From Gemmatimonadaceae bacterium (GTDB lineage: Bacteria; Gemmatimonadota; Gemmatimonadetes; Gemmatimonadales; Gemmatimonadaceae): 64,000 nucleotides of DNA. The notes beneath the pieces are model-generated. The model saw nothing but the letters and a program-made list of their open reading frames with translations. It was not told the DNA's origin and made no database searches. The translations under genes and the position numbers were made by a program. How positions within the stretch are numbered: the stretch's first letter is position 1; each line of letters begins with the position of its first letter. Of this stretch, positions 8,134 to 17,139 are shown in pieces. The DNA is taken from assembly GCA_025358925.1 (NCBI GenBank), contig JANYHT010000039.1, positions 186,001 through 250,000 on the forward strand, written 5' to 3'.

Positions 8134-9089
8134 GCGCTGTAATCCTCGCGAACGGGATGTGGGAAGGCTCGGCGACGTCGGTCTGCTGCGCTTGCACCAC
8201 GACTGTTTCGACGAGTTGCGAGATACGACTCAAGATCTGACCATGTGCACAGTCCGAGATCGGCCGCGACACGCAACAGCCGCAACAACACTTCGGCAGT
8301 GGCCACTGCGTCGCCCGCCGCGCGATGTCGTGCGCCGATGTTGATACCGAAGTAGTGCGTCACGTGATCTAGCGAGCGCCGCGACAACTGCGGCAGCAAT
8401 ACGCGCGCCATGCGTACCGTACAGAGTCGCGGTCCGGATAACTGGACACCCACTCCGCGCCGAAGCTCTTCAGTGACGAAGCGCCAATCGAACGCCGCGT
8501 TGTGCGCGGTGAACACGCGACCGGCCAAGCGCGACGTGACTTCCGTGGCGATCTGCCGAAACGCAGGCTGCTCTCTGACCATCGCCCACGAAATCTGCGT
8601 CAACGTGGTGATATGCGGAGGGATCATTCGTTCCGGATTGACGAGCTGCGTAAACACGTCGCACACGGCACCCCCCCGCACGTCCGCGATGGCAATCTCG
8701 GTGACGCGATCACCGTGGGAGGCGCGTGTGCCCGTGGTCTCAACGTCGACCACGGCAAACGAGATATCGGTGAGCGACGGTGATGCTGCCTGTGCGACGG
8801 TGTCCATTCGTAACGCGGTCAGCGCGCGCGTCACGAGGGCGCCGTCATCTCCGCGCAACGCCCAGTGTCCGGACGGCAAACACACGAACTGCGCATGACT
8901 CGACAGCAGCGCCACCGCCATACGTTCGGCGGCGTCTTCATGCAATCGCGGCACTTGGCACACGTGACGCATCAGCGAGACCGCATCCAACGGTCCATGA
9001 ACGAGCGCGTCCGCCGCGCGTGCGGACAGTGTGGTCGGACGTCGGAGTACCGAGGTCGAGAAGGGATCCGCATACGGAGGCATAGTCAT
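8130..9089 (-). CDS. DnaQ-family 3'-5' exonuclease (DEDDh)
   Basis: About 319 residues. A unique N-terminal 105 residues precede the exonuclease fold: Exo I VVDVETTG (about 113-120), Exo II HNAAFDW, and Exo III with HRAAGDAVAT, which gives the DEDDh His-Asp pair. It resembles the epsilon proofreading subunit or a standalone DNA/RNA exonuclease. The frame stays open upstream to 9953, but that part is antisense to rex, so I start at ATG 9089 (9083 is an alternative). Neither start has a good ribosome site. It is divergent from rex, and the N-terminal region may be a small winged or helical adaptor. Confidence 0.85.
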   Translation of the reverse strand: MTMPPYADPFSTSVLRRPTTLSARAADALVHGPLDAVSLMRHVCQVPRLHEDAAERMAVALLSSHAQFVCLPSGHWALRGDDGALVTRALTALRMDTVAQAASPSLTDISFAVVDVETTGTRASHGDRVTEIAIADVRGGAVCDVFTQLVNPERMIPPHITTLTQISWAMVREQPAFRQIATEVTSRLAGRVFTAHNAAFDWRFVTEELRRGVGVQLSGPRLCTVRMARVLLPQLSRRSLDHVTHYFGINIGARHRAAGDAVATAEVLLRLLRVAADLGLCTWSDLESYLATRRNSRGASAADRRRRAFPHPVREDYSA

Positions 9090-9161
9090 CAGCGGAGAAG
9101 ATAGCCTCCGCAGAGCGCTGCGTGTAACGACGGTATTTTTGCGCTTTCCGTCTAGCAAATC

Positions 9162-9851
9162 ATGGAACGCAAGCGTACCTTTGTGAAGTATTTCACAAGC
9201 CAACGCCCCGTGAAACGCATAGCCGACTCTACCGTCCGTCGCCTCTCGATGTACCTCCGCTACTTGGAGGATCTCGACGCTGGAGGCCAACACACTGCTT
9301 CGAGTGACGAACTCGCGCATTTGTGCGGCACTACGCCGGCACAAGTTCGCAAAGACCTGTCGTTCTTCGGCTCCTTTGGGAAACGCGGTCTCGGATATCC
9401 GGTGCACGAACTCACGTCGCACCTGCGCGAGATCCTCGGCCTCGAACGCGAATGGAAGGTCGTTATCGTCGGCGCGGGCAAAATTGGTGCGGCGCTCGCC
9501 AACTACCGCGGATTTCGCCAACGCGGATTCAAAGTGATTGGTGTCTATGACAATAGCACGGAAAAAATCGGGCAGCCTTGGGGTGAAGCAATCGTGCGCG
9601 ACATCGTCGACCTCGAACGCGATGTCCGTGCCGAAGAAGCGTTGATTGCGGTACTCGCAATTCCGTCGGATGACGCGCAGAGTGTGGTGGATCGACTGGT
9701 TGAAGCGGGCATACGCGCGATCCTTAATTTTGCACCAGCGCAAATCACCGTGCCGTCGCACGTCTCGCTCAAGTCCGTAAACATGGCAATGGAACTCGAA
9801 GGATTGTCGTTTGCGCTGACCAATACGATGACGAGCAAAGGAGCCGCTTAG
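9162..9851 (+). CDS. rex: Redox-sensing transcriptional repressor Rex
   Basis: NADH/NAD+-responsive repressor of fermentative and respiratory genes. A winged helix with SSDELAHLCGTTPAQVRKD (47-65) and SFFGSFGKRGLGY is followed by a Rossmann domain with VIVGAGKIGAAL (101-112) and FAPAQITVP near the end. The frame begins at ATG 9162 (229 residues). Aligning the family start (KIPxATxxRL) to KRIADSTVRRL suggests the true start may be GTG at 9210. A perfect Rex operator lies between the two, at 9181-9198. Neither start has a clear Shine-Dalgarno. It is convergent with rsmA and divergent from the exonuclease. Confidence 0.95.
   Translation: MERKRTFVKYFTSQRPVKRIADSTVRRLSMYLRYLEDLDAGGQHTASSDELAHLCGTTPAQVRKDLSFFGSFGKRGLGYPVHELTSHLREILGLEREWKVVIVGAGKIGAALANYRGFRQRGFKVIGVYDNSTEKIGQPWGEAIVRDIVDLERDVRAEEALIAVLAIPSDDAQSVVDRLVEAGIRAILNFAPAQITVPSHVSLKSVNMAMELEGLSFALTNTMTSKGAA
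9181..9198. promoter_or_regulatory. Rex operator at the start of rex
   Basis: TTGTGAAGTATTTCACAA is an exact match to the Rex-box pattern TTGTGA-N6-TCACAA with perfect 6-base arms. It lies just 12 bases before the GTG at 9210, which fits negative autoregulation of rex. If the ATG at 9162 were used, the box would be within codons 7-13. Confidence 0.85.
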
Positions 9852-9871
9852 GCGGGTGGCGCGGCCGCGTA

Positions 9872-10660
9872 CTACGCGTTCAACGCACCCACCAAACGGG
9901 CAAAGTCTTCCGGAGAGAGCACTTCCGGACGCGCATCTGGTCGCAATCCACATCGCTCGATAATTTCGCCGGCCGCCACAGGGTCGAGTGCCGTGACCGT
10001 TCGCACCACGCGGATAAGTTGCTTGCGTCGCAAGCCAAACGCCGCTTGCACAAAGCGACCGAATCGCTGCTCAAGCATCTCATTGACGACGGGGTCCGCG
10101 CGCGGTGTCACGCGCACGATCGCCGAGTCAACCGTTGGCGGCGGATTGAACGCGCCCGGCGGTACGCGTTTCACGACCTCGACCCGTGCGACGGCCTGCA
10201 CGTTTACACTGAGCGCGCCGTAAATTTTGTCGCCGGGCGGAGCCGCCATGCGATCCGCCACCTCTTTCTGCACGAGATAGATGGCAACGTCAGCGCGCGG
10301 ACGTTGGAGCGCATGAAAGAGTATCGGTGTCGTGATGTAGTACGGGACGTTGCCCGCCAGCACGAACGGGCCGCCCGCCGCGTCAGCCAGCGACGTTTCT
10401 AATACATCGCCTTCGATAATGGTGACGTGCGGACGATCGATGTAGCGTTGTCGCAGGTGTGCCGCGAGATCGCGATCTAGCTCAATCGCTACCACGCGCG
10501 CAGCGCGCTCCACCAGTCGATCGGTGAGCGCTCCGCGACCTGGTCCGATTTCCACGACCGTCTTGGTGCCAAGCGGTCCGAGGGCATCGACAATCGTATC
10601 TAATACACGCGTGTCGTGCAGGAAGTGTTGACCAAATCGTTTACGCGGAATCGGCAGCAT
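9872..10660 (-). CDS. rsmA: 16S rRNA A1518/A1519 dimethyltransferase RsmA (KsgA)
   Basis: Dimethylates two adjacent adenines in helix 45 of 16S rRNA late in 30S assembly. The N-terminal RKRFGQHFLHD, SAM motif I VEIGPGRGALTDRL, VVAIELDRDL, and the catalytic NVPYYITTPIL (NxPY) are all present. The ATG at 10660 is chosen because AAGGAG lies 6 bases upstream and the next gene ends at 10690; the longer frame start at 10696 would run into that gene. 262 residues, usual size. Last gene of a minus-strand operon, 20 bases from the convergent rex. Confidence 0.96.
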   Translation of the reverse strand: MLPIPRKRFGQHFLHDTRVLDTIVDALGPLGTKTVVEIGPGRGALTDRLVERAARVVAIELDRDLAAHLRQRYIDRPHVTIIEGDVLETSLADAAGGPFVLAGNVPYYITTPILFHALQRPRADVAIYLVQKEVADRMAAPPGDKIYGALSVNVQAVARVEVVKRVPPGAFNPPPTVDSAIVRVTPRADPVVNEMLEQRFGRFVQAAFGLRRKQLIRVVRTVTALDPVAAGEIIERCGLRPDARPEVLSPEDFARLVGALNA

Positions 10661-10689
10661 CTGCGGCTCCTTCGGTCGTGGCCGATGCC

Positions 10690-12345
10690 TTACCATGGCC
10701 GATCCACCACCACTACGGCTTGATCATCGCGCAGCGGTGTTTCACCGGCATGCGCAGTCACGACCGCAAACATCTCAGTCAATATTACTTCGGGCGATTC
10801 GGCATGCGACATCCGTGACAACGCGCGCACCATCGCCGCTTCACCCAGTCGCCGATCGCGCTCATCGAGCGCGTCAACGAGCCCGTCCGTGAATAACACA
10901 AGGCGATCGCCTTGTCGCCATGCCATCACACACTCGTCGATGGGTGCGTTGCTAAACCCGATGGGTGGCGCAACCGCCGATAGTCGCTCACACACGCCGT
11001 CAGCGCCCAATCGAAAGGCATGCGGATGTCCGGCGTTCGCGAACCGCAGCTCACCAACCCGCGAATCGATCACCGCATAACACAATGACAACGACATTTC
11101 GGTGGACGCGAGTTCGTCCGCAAGTGAACGCTGCACGGCTTCCAAAGCGATGGACGGGTCGAACGCCGCCTGCACGTGAATCGCGGCCGCGCTTAACGCG
11201 AGCGCCATCACCAATGCGGCTTGAAAACCATGTCCTGAGACGTCGCCGATCAAGACACCCGTGCGATCTCGATCAAGGCGCGCCAGCAGAAAAAAATCGC
11301 CACCGACACTTTCCGCCGACACAACGCGCGCTGCAGCTCGGGCCTCTGGCTCGACGACGGACGGCTTCGGGAGCAGCTTGAGCTGGAGCTCGTGAGCCAC
11401 GCGCATTTCGCGGACAAGCTGTTGTCGCTCGACCGCCGCTCGCACCAGCGACGCGTTGTGCATGGCCACACCAATCTGCATGCCGACGGCCATTGCGAGC
11501 TTGCGATCCCCCGCCGTAAATGGCGCACCGTGCGCGCGTCCCCCCAAGACTAACACGCCTGATGGTGCAGCACCGACGCTCTCAAAATGTGGTGTGCCGA
11601 CGCGACGTGATGAGACCACGGGAAACTGTCCGGTGACGTTCATGCCGGTACTTGGCCGCGAAATAGCCACGGCCAACAGTGGACCCCCGTCTTCGGCGAT
11701 CAACGGATCAGCGAGGCGCGATGAAACACCGTCCTCCGTGCACGCACCACCTGCGCGCCAAGCGCGAACCGCGATGTGCGACGCATCGTCCAGCGCGATC
11801 GACGCGTACTCGCGATCGCGTAAGCCCATCGTCGCCACGGGAGCGAGCGTCATCGGTACACGTCGCGTGAGCAAGAACACCGCGCGTGTTGCGCCGACGG
11901 TTGTGGCGAGTTCATGCAGCAGGGTGTCGGCAACGTCTTCCACCGCAGCGGCGCCACCGAGCAGTTCTCCAATCGCGTAGAGCAGATTGATTTCTTGGTA
12001 ACGCTCGACCGACTCGCGCGCAGCGCCATCTCGTTCACGGGCAAGTCGCCAAACGAACGGTACCAACCGACCGAGCAATCGATTGCCCTCTGACGTTATG
12101 GCTGGTTCAGCGAACAACCAGCCTGCGCTATCGCCAGTGTTGACGAGCTGCGCGCTTAGTCCACGCTGGCGTGCCCACGCGTTGACGTCCCACGCCAACG
12201 CACCCGTCTCCGTGAGCGCCGCGAACGCGATTGACGAGGCGCCGAGTAGCGACAGCGCAACCGTGCCGTCTCGACGTTCCCATATCGCCGCCTCTCGCCC
12301 GGTGGCCTCGTGGAACGCGGCCATCAGGGTGGCGACCTCCATCAT
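10690..12345 (-). CDS. RsbU/SpoIIE-type PP2C phosphatase with GAF domain
   Basis: About 551 residues. The N-terminal 120 residues are not recognised. A GAF-like sensor (about 125-295) contains INLLYAIGELLGGAAAVED. A linker helix with VREMRVAHELQLKLLPKP leads into a PP2C phosphatase with VGGDFF, VLIGDVSGHG, ANAGHPHAF, LFTDGL and the terminal DDQAVVVV metal motif. Such enzymes dephosphorylate a STAS-domain antagonist to free a sigma factor or other output. The ATG at 12345 overlaps the kinase stop (ATGA). Upstream lie the kinase and the STAS protein, so the set is a complete partner switch; the signal sensed by the GAF domain is unknown. Confidence 0.92.
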   Translation of the reverse strand: MMEVATLMAAFHEATGREAAIWERRDGTVALSLLGASSIAFAALTETGALAWDVNAWARQRGLSAQLVNTGDSAGWLFAEPAITSEGNRLLGRLVPFVWRLARERDGAARESVERYQEINLLYAIGELLGGAAAVEDVADTLLHELATTVGATRAVFLLTRRVPMTLAPVATMGLRDREYASIALDDASHIAVRAWRAGGACTEDGVSSRLADPLIAEDGGPLLAVAISRPSTGMNVTGQFPVVSSRRVGTPHFESVGAAPSGVLVLGGRAHGAPFTAGDRKLAMAVGMQIGVAMHNASLVRAAVERQQLVREMRVAHELQLKLLPKPSVVEPEARAAARVVSAESVGGDFFLLARLDRDRTGVLIGDVSGHGFQAALVMALALSAAAIHVQAAFDPSIALEAVQRSLADELASTEMSLSLCYAVIDSRVGELRFANAGHPHAFRLGADGVCERLSAVAPPIGFSNAPIDECVMAWRQGDRLVLFTDGLVDALDERDRRLGEAAMVRALSRMSHAESPEVILTEMFAVVTAHAGETPLRDDQAVVVVDRPW

Positions 12346-12809
12346 GCTCGGCGCAGTCTGAGCTGAACGGTATGGCCCTGCGTGGCGCCTTCGCAACGAC
12401 TTTCCACGTGATCCATCAGCGCACGCATCAGAAAAATGCCGCGCCCGTCTTCACGTTCCAGCCAATCTGCGTCAGCGGGCGAATGTTGCACCGCATCTGC
12501 GTCAAACCCATCCCCTTCGTCAGTGACGTCAAGCACGAGGGACTCTGCTTCGATCGCTGCACACACGCGCACGGCGCGCGTTCGATCACCGCGATTGCCA
12601 CAAATGATGGCATTCGAGAGCGCTTCAGTGAGCGCGACGGGCACATTGAGTCGACAGAGGCGCGATGAAAACCCTGCAGCGACGCACAGTTGCGTCACCG
12701 CCTCGACAACCGCACCGATCTCTGCGACGTCGGACGCGATAGTCCACGTGTGCTGTTGGATTGGGAGCGGTATGGCGAGCGTCGGTTGGCGAGAACGACG
12801 CATGGCCAT
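12342..12809 (-). CDS. RsbW-type anti-sigma serine kinase (HATPase)
   Basis: GHKL ATPase kinase of about 155 residues. The N-box ALTEALSNAIICGN, G1 box DEGDGFD and G2 box GRGIFLMRALMD are all intact. Kinases of this type phosphorylate a STAS protein and, in the unphosphorylated switch state, hold a sigma factor. The frame opens at 12869, but the preceding STAS gene ends at 12814, so I take ATG at 12809 (12803 also possible; no good Shine-Dalgarno). No sigma factor is adjacent, so the client is unknown. Confidence 0.88.
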   Translation of the reverse strand: MAMRRSRQPTLAIPLPIQQHTWTIASDVAEIGAVVEAVTQLCVAAGFSSRLCRLNVPVALTEALSNAIICGNRGDRTRAVRVCAAIEAESLVLDVTDEGDGFDADAVQHSPADADWLEREDGRGIFLMRALMDHVESRCEGATQGHTVQLRLRRA

Positions 12810-12813
12810 GGGC

Positions 12814-13146
12814 TTAGCGCGAAGCGACAGCATCAGCGCGCGTCGCAAACAACGGAAACAATGCATCAAGCCGGGTCAACTCAAACAGCGTTCGCAAATC
12901 GTCATTGAGACCCGCCAAGCGCAAATCGCCACCCAGTTCACGCAAGCGTTTACCGAGCGACACGAGTGCACCCAATCCGGAGCTATCGATGTACGGCGAC
13001 GCGGCGAAGTCCACGATTACCAGACGCGCGCCTCGTTCGACCTCGTCAAGCACTGCCTGTTTAAACTCATGCCGATTCGTTACCACCAGCTGACCGTTAA
13101 CTTCGACAAGCAACGTCTCGTTGTCGCGCGCAAGAATGAAACTCAT
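12814..13146 (-). CDS. STAS-domain anti-sigma factor antagonist
   Basis: 110 residues. The STAS fold has VDFAASPYIDSSGLGALVSL, with the conserved phosphoacceptor serine at about residue 55 in DSSG. The start ATG at 13146 lies 7 bases after the pta stop and the stop is 4 bases before the kinase start. It should be the RsbV-like partner: phosphorylated by the kinase at 12342-12809, dephosphorylated by the phosphatase at 10690-12345. A longer frame to 13422 overlaps pta and is discarded. Confidence 0.9.
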   Translation of the reverse strand: MSFILARDNETLLVEVNGQLVVTNRHEFKQAVLDEVERGARLVIVDFAASPYIDSSGLGALVSLGKRLRELGGDLRLAGLNDDLRTLFELTRLDALFPLFATRADAVASR

Positions 13147-13153
13147 AGGTCGC

Positions 13154-14185
13154 TCAGCTGGAGGCACCGGACGCGAGGGAGATTCCCGGCGTCCCCACTT
13201 GGAGTGCCGTAATCGCCGCAACATGCACAATGTCGTCCGTTGTAGCGCCTCGGGACAAGTCACTGCACGGCTTCGCGAGTCCTTGTACAATTGGTCCGAT
13301 GGCGGTCGCGCCCGCCAATCGTTGCACCAGCTTGTATGCGATGTTGCCTGCGTCGAGCGACGGAAAAACGAGAACGTTCGCGCGACCAGCGACCGCTTCG
13401 CCAAACGCTTTGCGGCGTGCAATGTCGGGCACTAATGCCGCGTCGGCCTGCAACTCGCCCACCGCGTGTAGCTCCGGTGCCTCAGCACGAACCATCGCCA
13501 ATGCTTCGCGCACGCGACTCACTGATGGGCCATCCGCACTTCCCATCGTGCTGTACGACAAGAACGCAACGCGGGGTTCATCACCAACAATGCGACGACG
13601 ATCTGCCGCAGCAGCTAATGCGATATCAGCAAGTTGTCGCGCGGTGGGATCAGGGACGACCGCGCAATCGGTGAACGTGAGCACCTCGCCCTCCCCGCTG
13701 CGAAACGACGGCACGATCATATAAAACGCGGACGACACGGTGCGAACCCCGTGCGCCGCACCGACCGTCCAGATAGCGGCTCGCAACACGTCCGCCGTGG
13801 TGTGCGATGCACCGGCAACGCATCCGTCGGCCTCACCGAGCGCGACCAACGCGTCAGCGAAGTACAACGGATCGCGCGCAAGTCGTTCGGCTTCACTCCG
13901 CACAAGCCCTCGATCGCCTCGACGCGACAACAAGTGCTCGACTACGCGCGGTGTAAGTGTGTCCGTCAGCGGATCGAGAATCTCTGAGCGCCCGGCTGGT
14001 ACGACGCCGGTTGCTGCGTCGCTGCGGCGCACGAGGACCGGAATTACTGAGCCGCGTCGTCCGAGTGCGATCACCGCTTCTACAGTGCGAACGTCTGTTG
14101 CTTCGGGAAATAAAATTCGACGCGGTCTTTCCGCCGCGCGCCGGTGCACGGAATCCAAGAACGCAGACGCGGCAGCAAGCGACAT
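13154..14185 (-). CDS. pta: Phosphate acetyltransferase
   Basis: Interconverts acetyl-CoA and acetyl phosphate. 343 residues, the short single-domain form. Signatures: [15 protein letters not shown] at the N-terminus, [34 protein letters not shown], and the C-terminal [18 protein letters not shown]. Phosphate butyryltransferases are related, but the last motif favours Pta. No acetate kinase gene is visible in the window. It is followed directly by the STAS gene, linking acetyl-phosphate metabolism and partner switching by position. Confidence 0.93.
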   Translation of the reverse strand: MSLAAASAFLDSVHRRAAERPRRILFPEATDVRTVEAVIALGRRGSVIPVLVRRSDAATGVVPAGRSEILDPLTDTLTPRVVEHLLSRRGDRGLVRSEAERLARDPLYFADALVALGEADGCVAGASHTTADVLRAAIWTVGAAHGVRTVSSAFYMIVPSFRSGEGEVLTFTDCAVVPDPTARQLADIALAAAADRRRIVGDEPRVAFLSYSTMGSADGPSVSRVREALAMVRAEAPELHAVGELQADAALVPDIARRKAFGEAVAGRANVLVFPSLDAGNIAYKLVQRLAGATAIGPIVQGLAKPCSDLSRGATTDDIVHVAAITALQVGTPGISLASGASS

Positions 14186-14190
14186 GACGG

Positions 14191-14694
14191 TTAGCGTGCG
14201 AAGCGTTCGGCGAGCTTGCGCGCAATCAGCGGATGCACCAGGTCGGACACGTTGCCCCCGAATCGCGCCACTTCGCGCACCATACTGGAGCTGATGTACG
14301 TCGTATCAAGCGACGGAGCCATGAAGATCGTTTCGAGATCGGGTAACAAATGTCGATTCATCAACGCCATTTGGAATTCGTACTCGAAATCGCTCACTGC
14401 CCGCAAACCGCGCACCGTGATACGCGCGCCCGTTTCTTTGGCGAGGTCGACAAGCAATCCGGAGAAGGCGCGCACTTCAACGTGCAGGCTGTCGCTCGTA
14501 ATTTCCCGGATGAACTGCACACGTTCCTCGATCGTGAAGAGCGGCTGCTTACTGACGTTGACCGCCACCGCAACGACCAGATGATCCGTAAAAGCGGCCG
14601 TGCGTTTGATGAGATCCTCATGCCCGTGTGTGATCGGGTCGAACGAACCGGCGTAGATGGCAATTCGAGCGTTGGGACTCGACGGTGACGGCAT
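14191..14694 (-). CDS. coaD: Phosphopantetheine adenylyltransferase
   Basis: Penultimate step of coenzyme A synthesis. 167 residues. [16 protein letters not shown] carries the nucleotidyltransferase T/HxGH motif; [18 protein letters not shown] and the [10 protein letters not shown] (ISSTxxR-like) motif complete the active site. The ATG at 14694 shares a base with the rsmD stop (TGATG). A TTG one codon earlier is possible but less likely. It sits 5 bases before pta, placing CoA supply beside acetyl-CoA use. Confidence 0.97.
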   Translation of the reverse strand: MPSPSSPNARIAIYAGSFDPITHGHEDLIKRTAAFTDHLVVAVAVNVSKQPLFTIEERVQFIREITSDSLHVEVRAFSGLLVDLAKETGARITVRGLRAVSDFEYEFQMALMNRHLLPDLETIFMAPSLDTTYISSSMVREVARFGGNVSDLVHPLIARKLAERFAR

Positions 14695-15218
14695 CAATTG
14701 GAGGTCGCGCGATAAAAGGTGAGAGCGTTCGCACCGTAGCGGCGCGTTTCCCCAGGAGCCGGCATCGCCACGTCGGCCGAGTGTTCAATACCGAACACGT
14801 GTGCGAACGGAACCGTCAACCATTGCGCCACCAAGACGCTCCCCGTCTCCGCCAAGTACGGCGGATCTGCAAACGCAACATCATAGGCACCGGCGGCGAG
14901 CGTCGTCGCAAAGTCCAGCGCGTCCGCACGATGAATTACCGCGCCATCATGACCGCCAAGGGCATCGAGATTTGCCTGAATGGCCAGCAGTGATCGCGGC
15001 GCGCGTTCGACGAAATCGCACGACGCCGCACCGCGTGAGAGCGCTTCAAGTCCGAGCGCGCCACTGCCAGCGCAAAGATCAAGCACTCGCGCCTCCGGTA
15101 AGAGATGATGCACGATGCTCATCCACGATTCACGTACACGATCACCGGTGGGTCGCACCGAATCTCCGTCGGGCGCGTCGATGCGACGACCTCGCCAACG
15201 CCCCGCAATAATACGCAT
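14694..15218 (-). CDS. rsmD: 16S rRNA G966 N2-methyltransferase RsmD
   Basis: 174 residues. MRIIAGRWRGRRI at the N-terminus, PTGDRVRESWM, SAM motif VLDLCAGSGALGLEALSRGA and the catalytic ADPPY are characteristic. It follows recJ by 4 bases and is coupled to coaD, the usual rsmD-coaD pair of many bacteria. Confidence 0.96.
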   Translation of the reverse strand: MRIIAGRWRGRRIDAPDGDSVRPTGDRVRESWMSIVHHLLPEARVLDLCAGSGALGLEALSRGAASCDFVERAPRSLLAIQANLDALGGHDGAVIHRADALDFATTLAAGAYDVAFADPPYLAETGSVLVAQWLTVPFAHVFGIEHSADVAMPAPGETRRYGANALTFYRATSN

Positions 15219-15222
15219 CGCG

Positions 15223-16941
15223 CTATTTCTCCAACTCGGGCTGGCGGAAATCCGCCAACTTCAGTTGCAGACGATTCGCACCGCGATACTCATCCCGCTC
15301 TAAGCGAAAGGCTAATTCGAGCGGACGCGCTGTGTCGAGTTGCTGCGCGCGTTGTGCCATTCCCCAGCCGATGGCCTCGAGCGATCCATGCCCCACATCA
15401 AGCGCTAGGCGCACGCCATCCGTGCCTATCCGTTTTGGCGTCGCGACGAGTCGCACGTCGTGCGCCTGAAAGAGCGGCGCAGGATTTCCCATGCCGAACG
15501 GTTCAAAGTGGCGCACCACTTTCTCTAACTCCTCACCAACCATATCGAGTGGCACGGTGAGGTCGACACGGAGTTCTGGCACCAGATCCTCAGCACAGAG
15601 TCGTGCGTGCGCGACTTCATCAAACGCGTCCCGAAACGTGGGTATGTGTTCGGCGTGCATCGTCAGACCTGCCGCCGCGCGATGCCCACCGTATCGCAAA
15701 AAGTGTGCACGACACTCACCTAATGCGGCGTGCAAATCAAAGGCACTGATGGATCGACCTGAGCCTTTGCCGATACCGTTTTCGATTGCCACGAGCACTG
15801 CCGGTCGCGCCGTGTGCTCGACAATACGCGAAGCCACGATTCCAATCACCCCAGCGTGCCAACCTTCACTCGCCAGCACAAACGCGAACCGATCGCGCAT
15901 GTCTGGTGCCTCAACTTGCCGCATGGCAGCATCGAGCACTGCCCGATCCAAATCTTGCCGCGCGCGATTCAACTCTTCCAAATCGCGCGCAATTGCATTC
16001 GCTTCGTCCTCGCGTTCCGACAGCAACAGCGCGAGTCCCAGCTTCGCATCAGCGATGCGTCCCGCGGCGTTGAGCCGGGGAGCAAGTACAAAACCAACGC
16101 GCCCTGCGGTGAGCGGCTTTCCGTCTAAGCCCGACGAGCGAATGAGTGCGCGAAGTCCGGGATGCTCCGATTCTGCGAGCAACTTGAGGCCGTACCGCAC
16201 CATGACTCGATTTTCGCCGCGCAAGGGCGCAACGTCCGCGATTGTCGCGAGCGCAACGAGATCGAGTTGCCGATGCGCTAAAGTGCGTGACACGCTGAAC
16301 GCATCGCACAACGCGAGTGCGATCTTGTACGCGACGCCGACCGCCGCGAGATCTTTATCCGCCGATGAGCATTCCACCCGACGCGGGTTGCACACCGCAT
16401 ACGCTGATGGCAGCGGTCCGCCGGGCAAGTGATGATCCGTGATGATGACGTCGATGCCCGCCGCCTGCAGTGTGTCGACCGCGTCGCGTGCACTCGTGCC
16501 ACAATCGCACGTGATCACTAATGTCGCATGCGCTGCCATGGCGGCCGCGACACCTGCCGGCCCTAAGTCGTAGCCGTCGGTCAGTCGGTTTGGCACAAAC
16601 GGGATCACGTGCCTCGCACCAAGTCCGCGCAACACGCGGGTCATGAGTGCGGTCGAACTCATTCCATCGACATCATAATCGCCGTGCACGAAAATTATGT
16701 CGTCAGCCCGCACCGCATTCGCAATGCGCTCTACCGCGCGTGGTAAATCGTAAATGGTCTCCGGCGCGGCCAGTTGCTCGAGACGTGGTCGCAGAAACTG
16801 CATGGCCAGCGTGGGCTCGACGTACCCGCGACTCGCGAGCAAGCGACACACGGGTTCTGGCAATAACAATGCTGTCATCAACGTGCGAACACAGTCCGTT
16901 GACGGTTCGGCGATGGGCACCCAACGCGCGCTCGGCCGCAT
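15223..16941 (-). CDS. recJ: Single-stranded-DNA exonuclease RecJ
   Basis: 5'-3' single-strand exonuclease for recombination and repair. 572 residues from ATG 16941, where the family N-terminus (ARWVPIAEPS) begins. DHH-domain motifs: HGDYDVDGMSSTALM, VITCDCGT, VIITDHHLPGG and ALATIADVAPL. The DHHA1 part has GKGSGRS and RYGGHRAAAGLT. The frame stays open to 17091 with an unrelated proline-rich stretch, which I treat as leader. A GC-rich hairpin (CGCGGC-CAGG-GCCGCG, around 17001-17016) lies in this 198-base gap. Confidence 0.95.
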   Translation of the reverse strand: MRPSARWVPIAEPSTDCVRTLMTALLLPEPVCRLLASRGYVEPTLAMQFLRPRLEQLAAPETIYDLPRAVERIANAVRADDIIFVHGDYDVDGMSSTALMTRVLRGLGARHVIPFVPNRLTDGYDLGPAGVAAAMAAHATLVITCDCGTSARDAVDTLQAAGIDVIITDHHLPGGPLPSAYAVCNPRRVECSSADKDLAAVGVAYKIALALCDAFSVSRTLAHRQLDLVALATIADVAPLRGENRVMVRYGLKLLAESEHPGLRALIRSSGLDGKPLTAGRVGFVLAPRLNAAGRIADAKLGLALLLSEREDEANAIARDLEELNRARQDLDRAVLDAAMRQVEAPDMRDRFAFVLASEGWHAGVIGIVASRIVEHTARPAVLVAIENGIGKGSGRSISAFDLHAALGECRAHFLRYGGHRAAAGLTMHAEHIPTFRDAFDEVAHARLCAEDLVPELRVDLTVPLDMVGEELEKVVRHFEPFGMGNPAPLFQAHDVRLVATPKRIGTDGVRLALDVGHGSLEAIGWGMAQRAQQLDTARPLELAFRLERDEYRGANRLQLKLADFRQPELEK

Positions 16942-17139
16942 TCGCAGCACGGACTCCGCCGCGTCGGCGTGGGAGCCTGACAGAGGCGAATTTCGGCGCG
17001 GCCCTGGCCGCGGATCAGAAGCAGAAAAGACCGTCACCGCAGAGAATGTATCGAGCGCACCGCCAAACAGGCACCCAAAAACGTGCGGCATGGGTCACGC
17101 GAACGCCGCCGTGAGCGGAAAGCCCCCTCGCCGCAGATG

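Noticed and set aside
9090-9953. Upstream extension of the exonuclease frame
   Set aside because: It is antisense to rex and the translation has no family similarity.
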